Below, one piece after another: positions 34,377 to 48,689 of a DNA stretch of 64,000 nt. The notes under the pieces were generated by a model, which was not told where the DNA came from, did not search any database, and worked only from the letters and a program-made list of their open reading frames with translations. The first letter of the stretch is position 1, and every line of letters starts with the position of its first letter. Location of the stretch: positions 141,501 to 205,500 of the forward strand of contig JAMPIV010004908.1 in NCBI GenBank assembly GCA_024509875.1, given 5' to 3'. The DNA is from Oreohelix idahoensis. Lineage: Eukaryota > Mollusca > Gastropoda > Stylommatophora > Oreohelicidae. The position numbers and the translations under genes are program-made.

Positions 34377-35464
34377 CAGTGCTTACACCATTTTTCCCCT
34401 TGCCTCTGCTGCTGGAAATTTGATCTCTGAGTAGTCTTGTAGTCTGGCTTGTCATGCTTTTTGAAGTTAGTATACGGTGGTTTCACTTGGGGGTCCATGT
34501 GTGACTGAGCTGTCTGTCTAGGTACGTAATCTGGTTGTTTCCGTCTGGGTGGTGGATTCTCTGATAGTGCTGCCTGATATCGTTCCGCTAACTGGACTAT
34601 GGATTCCAAAGTGCTGGCCCCATTCTCAGTCAGGAATCTTCTCATGTCGGAAGTCATGGTGTCCTTCAGTTGTTCGATCATGACCATTTCCTTCAGGCCT
34701 TCCCAATCATGAGTAAAATTCCCTAGGGCACCCCACTTCTCCACGTAGGAATCCAGTCTAGCGGCAAATAGAGCAAAGTTCTCTCCGACTTCCCTCCTAG
34801 ATTTACGGAACCTCTTCCTATAGGCGTTAGCATGTAGCTCATAACGACCCAATAGTGCCTTTTTCAGAGAGTCGTAGTCATCCTGTAAACCTGGAGGAAG
34901 CTTGCTATACACGTCATAAGCAGTTCCTCTAAGCCCTTGTGACAGTTTCAGGTTCCACTTGCTCTTCTCCAAACCAAACGTGGTGGCAAACTTCTCAAAT
35001 TTGTCCAAATACCTATCGATCGAGTCGGCTTGTTCCGAGAAAGCTTCAAATGGAAACGTCAAGGGTCCCAAGTTTGACATGAGTGAGGATGGCAAAGGCC
35101 CGGTGCCCCCTGCGTGCAAGGATGGCATATCATCTGACCGTGGCGATAGGTTGCCTGAGGAGGTAGATGCTGGCGCACCGGCTACTGGTTCAACTCTTTG
35201 AGCCTGTCCCTGCATCTCTAACTGCTTCATCTTCAATGCATGCTCGCGTTCATCTCTCTCGCTTCTTTCCCTAGCGTCTACAGCTTTTATCCTCTCATCT
35301 ATTTCGGCTAACTTTATTCGCTCTTCTCTTTCAGCTTTCGCTGTTTCTCGAGCGTAATACTTATCAGTCTCGACACTGACATAATTCGCAAGGTCCACTC
35401 CACTATAACCTAGATCTCGACCGGCCTCCCCTAGTGCTGCCTTAAGCTTAACTATTTCAGCCAT
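34223..35464 (-). CDS. Element 2 gag with CCHC zinc knuckle
   Basis: 413 residues. Residues about 1-85 are a highly charged coiled coil (EERIKLAEIDERIKAVDARE). A Pro/Ser/Gly linker follows. Residues about 135-310 are the capsid-like domain: FPFEAFSEQADSIDRYLDKF, then LSQGLRGTAYDVYSKLP, YRKRFRKSRREVGENFALFA and LTENGASTLESIVQLAERYQ. Residues about 367-380 are WCKHCRTITHNTQEC, a CX2CX4HX4C nucleocapsid knuckle. The last 40 codons overlap pol in the -1 frame across a seven-A run. The Met at 35464 is the first in frame after a 360-bp leader. Confidence 0.93.
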   Translation of the reverse strand: MAEIVKLKAALGEAGRDLGYSGVDLANYVSVETDKYYARETAKAEREERIKLAEIDERIKAVDARERSERDEREHALKMKQLEMQGQAQRVEPVAGAPASTSSGNLSPRSDDMPSLHAGGTGPLPSSLMSNLGPLTFPFEAFSEQADSIDRYLDKFEKFATTFGLEKSKWNLKLSQGLRGTAYDVYSKLPPGLQDDYDSLKKALLGRYELHANAYRKRFRKSRREVGENFALFAARLDSYVEKWGALGNFTHDWEGLKEMVMIEQLKDTMTSDMRRFLTENGASTLESIVQLAERYQAALSENPPPRRKQPDYVPRQTAQSHMDPQVKPPYTNFKKHDKPDYKTTQRSNFQQQRQGEKWCKHCRTITHNTQECNRKKTHLIMLPAYVKVPQGEMDRKNLWTNPDIPRSLRQSS

Positions 35465-35797
35465 CTTTTGCAGTTAAAGTCCACCTGAGTAAGCTAGTGC
35501 TACCTTCCAATAGTATTTCTAACAACAAGCAAAAACTTCCTAATTATCAGACTGCTGTAGAATGAAATTACTACAGTTATGGAGACTTAAGGTCTGTAAT
35601 TCAATGAATTACAAAATCATGAACTAACTTAATTAAATACAACATAAATAAAGGGATTCACCAATCAATGCCTGAAATTCTAGAAAAAATGTTTTCTGTC
35701 TTTCTAGAGCTCACTGTGTGAAAATACATGTGTTAAAATGGTATACTGTAATGAATGAATGAATGATACTATCCTAGAGGTATGATAAAATACATAA
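35465..35797 (-). other. Element 2 leader between primer site and gag
   Basis: About 330 bp, AT-rich, with no open frame. A packaging signal would be expected here but none can be recognised by eye. Confidence 0.6.
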
Positions 35798-35822
35798 GTT
35801 CAAATCCCGGACTGAGACCCCA
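35798..35822 (-). promoter_or_regulatory. Element 2 primer-binding site, long tRNA match
   Basis: One base inside the 5' LTR the element strand reads TGGGGTCTCAGTCCGGGATT and continues TGAAC. Its complement has the form of a tRNA 3' end, with a T-loop-like TTCAAATCC followed by an acceptor strand and CCA. The tRNA identity is not assigned, and the acceptor appears one C longer than standard. Confidence 0.75.
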
Positions 35823-35823
35823 G

Positions 35824-37708
35824 TGTCACGTAGCGTTTGACAGATAAGAATTATTTAGAGGAAATAATAGATCTGATTGTGGAAGATCTGGCTCAAGGAA
35901 TTCCTGCTGGGTTTTCCACCACTGAAGGGAGACAAAGAGGGTAAATTCTCCTAACTAGACAGGTCTGGAAAAGGTTGCAAGGAGATATTTGGTCTCTCGC
36001 TACCATAGTCCCCTTCTCAGATATCTATTATTATTATTATCCTCAATTACTGGGTTTATATTAGATTTTACGAGCCCCTCTCCCTTATAAAGGAAGATAA
36101 ACATCAGACAATATGTAACATCTAACAGAAGGAACAAAGCATGGGGTACAGTATATACACCCAATTGGTTTATTGCAACTAAAATGAATAGATGGTGAAT
36201 GATAGTATTGTCGATGGAATTAGTGTCTGCGGTATGTAATGTGTGTCTCACAATTCAAGTGTGTTTCATCATGGATGACAACTATGCATTGATATGGTGA
36301 GTTCCCTTTTTCGTGGAACTTAGCTTTTCAGCCCCTGGCTGATAGTGAAGCGTGGTTAGTTCTCCGGTCTCCTGACGTTGCCCCAGGTAGGTCTTGAATG
36401 GTTCGGATTCTCCTTCTCTGTGCTCGACTCCGTATTCTGCTCTGAGATTGGACTGTCGTGCAAGGCTTCACCATAGACTGAAGACAAATACGACGGCTTC
36501 ATTAATTTTCTAGCTTTAGAAAGCAGTCTTTCCCTAAGCCGTCCCTCTGCCAGTCATCTCAGATTTTAGTCTCTAACATCATATGTCTAGAGCCTAATCT
36601 TGAATTCAAGTTTCTCCTTTCTGTCCTTTATTATATTTCTCTGCCCCAATGGCAGTATTATAATTCTTTAGACTGATTTATCGTCAACTTAACCCGATGA
36701 ATTATTATAAATGTCAGTTAAACCCACCAAATTTATCATAGAAATGTCGGCAACAGTATTCTAGTTCTGTGCCTCTAGCCTAATCGTCATGTCAATTATG
36801 ATGAATTTAACAAATAATTGGACATCAGTGTTTTAGAATTGTCTGACAACATTATCACACACTTCATGTCTGGTCACATCGTCATATAATTTATAATGAA
36901 TATATGTCACGGTCTGTCAACATTATCGTTAATATTAAATTCCGTTAGTCTAAGCGTCGGGTCGAAAATACTCAAATAATATGGAAATTAATAGCTATAT
37001 ATATATTCCCGTTATACATTATTATGAACATGTTGTACATATCCCGTGGGATCATAAAATATACCCGATCACATGTGGCTGGATGTGATCGTAAAACAAA
37101 AATTATGAATAAAGTAAACGCAGTTATACCAATTTTGCGTCGATTTTATAAGGTACTATACATTTCATCACAATACTATTTTCTAACGAGATTTTCACTT
37201 ACCTACTCAAAGATGGACGCTAACCCGCAATTTAGACACGTGGCTTCAGTGCTTTTTAATGCGTGAATTCGCCGATATCTGGGTTAGACCTAGCTGTCTC
37301 AAGGTTTCCTGGGCAAGTCAAAACTCGCTGGATTTGCCGCCTTTTAGCGGGTCATTTCCGCTTGGACACGTGATCCGTAGCGTGCATCATGTGACCTTAG
37401 CGTCATATAAACGCTCCAATCAATAGCGTTAAAAGTCACGTGGGGGGTGTTCCGAAAGTGGCATAAACTGGTTTTATCAGTTTAAGCAGTCTTAAATTAA
37501 AACGGGTTTCTCGCTACCGAGGTCAGGGGTCAACAATGACGTCGTATCTAAAAATAGCATTAAACGCGAGGAGAAAATCACTGAACGCTAGGAGAATTTC
37601 CGCAAGTGACACTTCCCGGGACTTTGCGATCATGCATTGAGGATGGGAAAAAATGATGTCACGTAAATAATAAAAAAAAATGAAGAGAAGATTTGGCAAG
37701 TCGTCACA
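35824..37708 (-). repeat. Element 2 5' LTR
   Basis: About 1885 bp, the partner of 28376-30253. It should carry the promoter. Differences from the 3' LTR include an insertion near 37118-37125 (CGCAGTTAT against CAT) and scattered substitutions. Confidence 0.95.
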
Positions 37709-38175
37709 GATGGCCACCGTCAGTGTCTTACCAATGCTAATATTTTCTATCTGGCCGATTTGTTGCTTGATAGTGTCGTTTGTACAGGAACGTGTCGCCA
37801 AATAACAATCTGGTGATAGATTATAAACACACACTTACGATAACTCATGGGATTTAGAGCCGGCACATGAGATAATCATTTCCAGGCAGACTTGTTGTAG
37901 GTAATGATAACGAAAAGGTATCCATCTTGAAAGAGATTATATGTGATAGATATATGAAGTCGTGAGTGTAAACATGATCGATAATAAATGGAAGAGAGAA
38001 TACCTTATATGGGAAGTGACTTGACAAAATCACATTTTGTGTCACGTACGAATTTTCAATGAGAGGGAAGGGGGAGATACCCCAACCAATAAACACAAAT
38101 TGAATGCTATTGATTTGACATTTGAGATGTTAAAATACAGCATTTCTGATTGGAGCATTGTCATATAGTAGCAAT
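37709..38175. repeat. Dispersed repeat R1, part right of element 2
   Basis: Continues R1 after the element. About 37855-38175 matches the reverse complement of 52260-52590, sharing TGATAATCATTTCC-like, GAAAGAGATTA, GTGAGTGTAAACATGATCGA and GGGGGAGATACCCCA-like segments at moderate divergence. Confidence 0.8.
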
Positions 38176-38199
38176 GTAGATGCGTGGGCTAAATGTTTC

Positions 38200-38560
38200 C
38201 TTTTAATCCAGCGCCTTTGGAGTTTGCGGCATGTCAAGGATTGCCTCCCCTGCTTTGCAGTAGTGGTCTAACAATGGCCAAAACTCAAGAGTATCTAAAC
38301 TGGGTCGTCAAAGGTGTTTACCTTCGTACAAGATTAATATTGGCAGAGATAGAAGTGTAGTGGCGCTTCTATCCGAAGGGAGTCTTCACTAGATAATTCA
38401 GAAGTCAAGAACCATGCGGCATAGCGCTGAGCAGTGGTTAATTTATATCTGTCCGTCGCCTTTTGTGAAGGATTTAAGCAATGGTTTTTAGACCGTTCAA
38501 GCCCCCAGCTGAGTTAATTCAGCGAATTCCTCTTATAATGTTATAGCTGTGTTTAGAGGT
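38200..38560 (+). repeat. Dispersed repeat R2, terminal part
   Basis: Diverged from but collinear with 48690-48990: both have CCCCTGCTTTGCAGTAGTGGTC/CCCTTGCTCTGCAGTGATGGTC-type starts, then AACAGTGGCCAAAA, TTGGCAGAGAT and GCCCC.AGCTGA(G/T)TTAA. Confidence 0.7.
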
Positions 38561-39074
38561 AAATATATGTCTATGTATATGAGTGATAGGGTGAGCGAGA
38601 AATGATGATGCTGTTGTGATATGTGATCACTTTCTTGCACACTCGCACCGACTCAAACAACAATAAAACTCTTGATTCTAAGGCAGGGGCTGTATTTATT
38701 CATACAACCCTGTCAGTGACCCAAACCACAAAGCAAACTAAGGAACAAACATTAAACAAGTAAGCAAACAAACCAAACACCCAGCCAGTGCTCAATTGCT
38801 AATCCTGTGCAAACTTCTGCTTACTCTGGGTGTCCTCTCACATCTTGTCTCTACTGCCAATCTTAATAAACTGACCGCTTTTCCTGCGTCAAAATTTTCA
38901 CACGCCAGGGATGAGGGCTCGCGCAGTCACGTCGATAGGGGCGTTATCGTGGCTCTCCCGCAGTCACGTGTGCTGGCGTACTCGTTGGAGCGCGCACATC
39001 GAAAATACATGGGCGTTAAACACATAAATATGACTTGAACTTGAGGGGGCCTCTGGGGTGTTTTTATGGCCCAT
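38561..39074. other. Unannotated spacer
   Basis: No recognised gene. GC content rises around 38900-39000, with GTCACGT repeats, but no coding frame with a known motif. Confidence 0.4.
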
Positions 39075-42839
<3,765 letters not shown>

Positions 42840-43000
42840 ACTCATCACTGCTCCAGCCGAAGTCTTGGGTCCCCTCTGATGTCGGGTTTTCCCGCACGAC
42901 TTGCAAGAAACAATCACCAGCACTTGCTGTAGTGGTTCATGAATATACTCTTTTCATATCTTGAGGTTGCCAACCTCATTTATAACCACAAAAGCAAGAA
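42840..43000 (+). repeat. Dispersed repeat R2 fragment
   Basis: GCTCCAGCCGAAG, then CAATCACCAGCACTTGCTGTAGTGGTTCATGA and TTGAGGTTGCCAACCTC, match the core of R2 at 49780-49870 and its complement at 44615-44690. Confidence 0.7.
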
Positions 43001-44249
43001 ACATATCAAATTTCACATTTGTCAAATAAATGTTCACAATTTATACCAAAGTTTTGGGTTATACAATCTCCTTGCACAGCTGTGGATGGACGCAGTTCTG
43101 TATTAGACGCTTCGAAATGCTTTGGTCTTAGAAATTAGAGTTAATTCCTCTCACGGCGGGTGTGCTGCGAAATTATTCGGTGGCCTGGGAAAACTTGTGT
43201 TTAATTCCTATATGACTTGTGATCCAATTCCTAGGTTTCCAGTCTTGTTATTTTAAAGTCCTGGTCCCTTAAGTATCAAATCTCGGTATTTATAAAGGCG
43301 GGCTTACATTTTAAGGTTTTAAGTTTCCCAAAAATCTGTCACTTATAAGTAAGGAATTCTAGGTCCGATCGTTCTCTTTCTGGCTTTTAGGGAGTTGCTC
43401 GTCTGAAGTTACGAAGCTGTCTGTTCTGTGTCTCTGAGTTCGCTAGATTATATTTCCCACTTCTCAGTTCATTCGCAGATTTTATTTCCGCCTAATTTTC
43501 CAATGGAATTCATTGTTTATTCCGACATCTCAAATCAAACCAATCAAATCTCTCTATCACTGGGTTGGGGTGATTTAATTCAAAATATCCCCCACGTGTT
43601 TTAAAATATTAAATTTAATATCCAACGCGTGACCTATTTATAATAAGACGCAATATCTTCCGGCGACATCTTGTGCACTCTCACAAACAAATGTGTGAAC
43701 TGATTACCTGGCGTAATGTCTTCGGCCAAGCTGTCTACCCAGACAGATTATCTGCGCTAATCGCACACAGGGATGGGCCGGTGAAACTATTATCTCATTA
43801 TCACCGGTGTTTTCGTCTGTCACCAGACAAGGTCGCCAACAGACAATGTGGCTTTCTTTTTTTTCACTCCCGTCTTGCGCAAACAAAAGGATGGTCGCTA
43901 TCCACCTGGAGTCAAATGTTAGACCGTCACGTTCAAAGAGGTCAGCCGGCTTATGTGATAACGTATAATTGGCTGTCCGGTCTAATTACATGGCGCAACG
44001 TGAACACGTCTCAGATGGTAAACAAGACAAAGACAGTCCCACAGCAGATACTTCCGTATGGGAGTGGAGTATTAGAGAATTTCCCTACTAGAACCAGCAG
44101 CGAGAGAAAAAATGAACGAAGGGGCATAAAGAATTGCCAAATAATAAGCGAATGAATGAGAAAAACTGAAGACAGAAGTGATACTGTCGGAGGGCTGAAG
44201 GTGTGAGAGAGCATACAAAGAACATGGAAAAACCTTTCCGTCACGCGGC
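43001..44249. other. Unannotated spacer
   Basis: A 160-residue plus frame (43673-44155) contains an internal echo (ELITWRNV and GLITWRNV) but no known domain; overlapping minus frames argue against it. No other gene is seen. Confidence 0.35.
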
Positions 44250-45935
<1,686 letters not shown>

Positions 45936-46619
45936 AAATGCCGTGACAATACACTTGAAAAATGACTTCTCTGCCTGAATCAGCATGGATTAAGCTGTAA
46001 TCAATCTAAATGTGACTTATAAAATCTTAATTAGTTTTCCTGTTTGTTTTCACCTTTTGACGTAAAGCGTTATGGGAAGTTGAAGTTTGAATTTTTGAGC
46101 GAAGTGTTTCTCATTTTCTAGTGTAATCTCGTGTTGTTGTAGGATATTTGCGCTGTTGACTATCCATATATCTCTTGGTCTTCCGTGAGCCCTGAAACCA
46201 GATCTTCTGTTGTTGTAGGTGCAAGGTGGTAATTGATCGGGATCCATTCTCTTGAGGTGACCACCACTAAATTTTCTGACTGTCTAAATACTTGATGAAG
46301 CATATTTAACAATTTGTATGATATCTTTTTAAATTCTGTTTCTTCATGTACAATTGATGGTTTTCCTCAAGAATCTCATCTTACTATATGTGGTTTTTCT
46401 TGTTTTTAAATAGGATATTGGATCTTTGAGCAATGTCTTTTCTGCAAATGGTCAACGACCTTCTGACTAAAGTACTGCAGCGATAAAACAATTACTTGAT
46501 CCAGAAAACTTGACTTACCTACAGAGACAAAACGCTAGACTGTTTGACACCGTGGCAAGGAAAGAAAATCAACAAGAGAACTGATAAACATAACCGGCAA
46601 TAGGAAGTTAGGGAAAGAG
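45936..46619. other. Unannotated spacer between R2 arms
   Basis: No recognised gene. The end, from about 46430, may be a further decayed part of the Gypsy relic that follows. Confidence 0.4.
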
Positions 46620-47345
46620 ATGGTCACTTACATCAAGTGGCATGGTACTTGAAGAAGAAGGTATAGACTTCATTTGAAGTGAACACGGATCACAAACCTC
46701 ATATTGCTAAATTTTCACCAGATCACAGACTATCATTCATATCAATGCAGCGTCTTCAACAGTGGGCAATTATGTGGATGACCTACAACTCTGTGATCAA
46801 ATATAGACCAACAGCAAAACATGCCAATTTTGATGCTCAGTCAAGACTTCCCAGAGGGGCAGATCCTAGTTTCAATCAAGATGGAGCTTCCTGTTTAGTG
46901 CTCTAGTTTGCACCAGCAATGCACTGTTCATCTATCAGTTTATTCTCAGCCTTAGCACAATCCGCAAATCTTTAAATACTCGACATATCGCACAGATGAT
47001 TCGCTCAAACCATACTTCGATCACTGTCTGAACTAGCCCGTTTCTAAGGACTATTTAAGTTGGCGCTCTGAAACAAATTGTGTCATTGTTCTTTTATGGC
47101 TTGCATGACAGTCCTACATTTATTGCATCCGGGACATTTCGGAGTAGCTGTGTTGAAAAGTAGGCAAGACGCCATTGCTGGTGGCCAGTTACCACCATCG
47201 ACATTGTACAAGCGGCAATGACAGGTAACTCGTGAAAAGCTTATCGAAACGGTCCACATCGTAAAGATCAGTCACGAGTTGGACCTGAACACCCAGGAAA
47301 ATGAGTTTACATTGATTATGCAGATCCTTTTAAAAAACCTTCTCT
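46620..47345 (+). pseudogene. Decayed Gypsy pol: RNase H C-terminus followed by integrase
   Basis: The frame at 46679-46906 encodes NTDHKPHIAKFSPDHRLSFI, LQQWAIMW and KYRPTAKHANFDAQSRLPRG, the end of a Gypsy RNase H (usual NTDHKPL, YRPTAxHxNADALSRLP). Downstream, in broken frames, come LHLLHPGHFGVAVLKS near 47116 (integrase zinc region, HPGH..G), WPVTTIDI and VYIDYADPFKKPS near 47305 (integrase first catalytic Asp region, usual HIDYAGPF). RNase H then integrase is the ordinary Gypsy order. It ends where a SINE begins. Confidence 0.78.
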
Positions 47346-47389
47346 GCAAGTAGGGCTGCTAAACACAGTTGTCTTAGATAAGGAATTCT

Positions 47390-47660
47390 GGGGGTCGGAG
47401 TGACTAAGAGGTATGACGCCCGCTTCGAATTCTAAAGGTACCGGGTTCGATTCCCAACAGAGGGAATATAATTTATGGACATTTTTTTCAGAACCAGTGG
47501 TCCTAATCATGTCATACTTACCCCTGGTCTCATGGATAGTAAAGCCTAGCCATCTCGGATAAGGGCGAAAAAATAGGTCCTGTGTGCAAGTTGCGCACGT
47601 TAAAAATCCCTAGGCGGTTGGAAAACGTAAAGAGTAGGTCATAAGGCTTCTGCTCTGTCA
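47390..47660 (+). mobile_element. tRNA-headed SINE, third type, with conserved central motif
   Basis: GGGGGTCGGAGTGACTAAGA and GGTATGACGCC form an A box region and GGGTTCGATTCCC a perfect B box about 45 bases later. The presumed anticodon loop reads CTTCGAA, suggesting an Arg-TCG-like origin. Further on, GTGTGCAAGTTGCGCACGTT then AAAAATCCC is a conserved block I associate with mollusc SINEs carrying the so-called Meta domain. The anticodon stem is unpaired and the unit is far longer than a tRNA, so it is not a functional tRNA gene. Confidence 0.78.
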
Positions 47661-48272
47661 AAATTTAAAAACTAGAAACTTACCAATCAAATATATTTAT
47701 AGAATGTGTGATTCCTATATACACATTTTGATTCTCGCAGATGCTATGGAATTCGTGCACTCTGCTGCGATCGTCCTTGAGTTGCCCGTGTACAATTAAG
47801 ATAGTCCTTAAAACCAAACCAAAATCAAAATAAGGAATTCTGTATTTCGTTATCTCATAGGTCCACTTACTACGTGTGGAACTGGAAGTCACTCGACAGA
47901 CGCACCAGGCGTAATTTCTTCATTTTTAGGGGATCCACAGAAGCATATCTCTTGGCCGGGTATGCATCGTGCTTCTATGCAACTGAGAGTGGTACTTGCT
48001 CTGCATGATACTGTCGGAGGTGTCAACATCATTCGACTGCCCAAAAACAGGTCCACCAAAAAAGCAACTGAAATGTTAGTGTATATAGTCGTTAGCATGT
48101 TGAATGAATCCCAATATGAGACACTGATTGTTTCTTCCCTTTCTAATTCCCTCGCTTTAATGATTATTTTATTTCGTGATCACATTTGCTTTGCTCTTTT
48201 CGTTCGTTTTCATTCATTGTGTTGGTATGGTGATTGGTAGTTTGATTCGTGCTGGTTCATTTATTTCATTTG
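47661..48272. other. Unannotated spacer
   Basis: No recognised gene. Short frames at 47962-48240 and on the minus strand have no motif. Confidence 0.4.
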
Positions 48273-48410
48273 GGTTGGTTGTATTCTTTCATTTGTTCTG
48301 GTTGGTTGTATTCATTGGTTTGTTCTGGTTGGTTGTATTCATTGGTTTGTTCTGGTTGGTTGTATTCTTTGATTTGTTATGGTTGGTTGTATTCTTTGGT
48401 TTGTGTTGGT
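48273..48410. repeat. 27-bp tandem repeat, about five copies
   Basis: The unit GGTTGGTTGTATTCATTGGT followed by TTGTTCT repeats with small changes. On the plus strand it reads as a hydrophobic nine-residue repeat (FWLVVFIGL), but the surrounding frame is short and has no family. Confidence 0.88.
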
Positions 48411-48689
48411 TTTCTTGATTAATTTTTGTTTGGTTCTTTGTGTTGGTTTTGTTGTCTGGCATGGCTGTCGGTTTTCTGAGTCGTGTTGGTTCGTTTCGTT
48501 GGTTTGGTTGGGTGTACTCTTTGGTTTCTGTTGATGTGCATGATTTATTTATTGTTTCGTTAATGTTTCTGCTCCTGGATGTTTTTCGTTTTTCCTTTTG
48601 CAGCTTTGCTCAAATTACTTTGGTTGTTCTGATTTGTTAATTGTTTATGAGGAGTTTACCGTATCTCACTAATACAGGTGTAATGGGAT

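Larger units (their letters stand above)
28376..37708 (-). mobile_element. Element 2: Gmr1-like Ty3/Gypsy LTR retrotransposon, 9.33 kb
   Basis: LTRs at 28376-30253 and 35824-37708 flank gag (34223-35464) and pol (from about 34376 down to 30325), all on the minus strand. Pol order within one long frame is protease, integrase, RT, RNase H. A tRNA-complementary primer site abuts the 5' LTR and a purine tract lies near the 3' LTR. Flanks GATAG (28371-28375) and GATGG (37709-37713) are a 5-bp duplication with one change. Comparison with the empty relative at 52260-52800 supports insertion into repeat R1. A LINE B fragment (30634-31391) splits RNase H, so the copy cannot make a whole pol. Confidence 0.94.

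Noticed and set aside
43673..44155. 160-residue plus frame as a host gene
   Set aside because: No domain, no splice or start context, and overlapping opposite-strand frames. The repeated ITWRNV segment is not enough.
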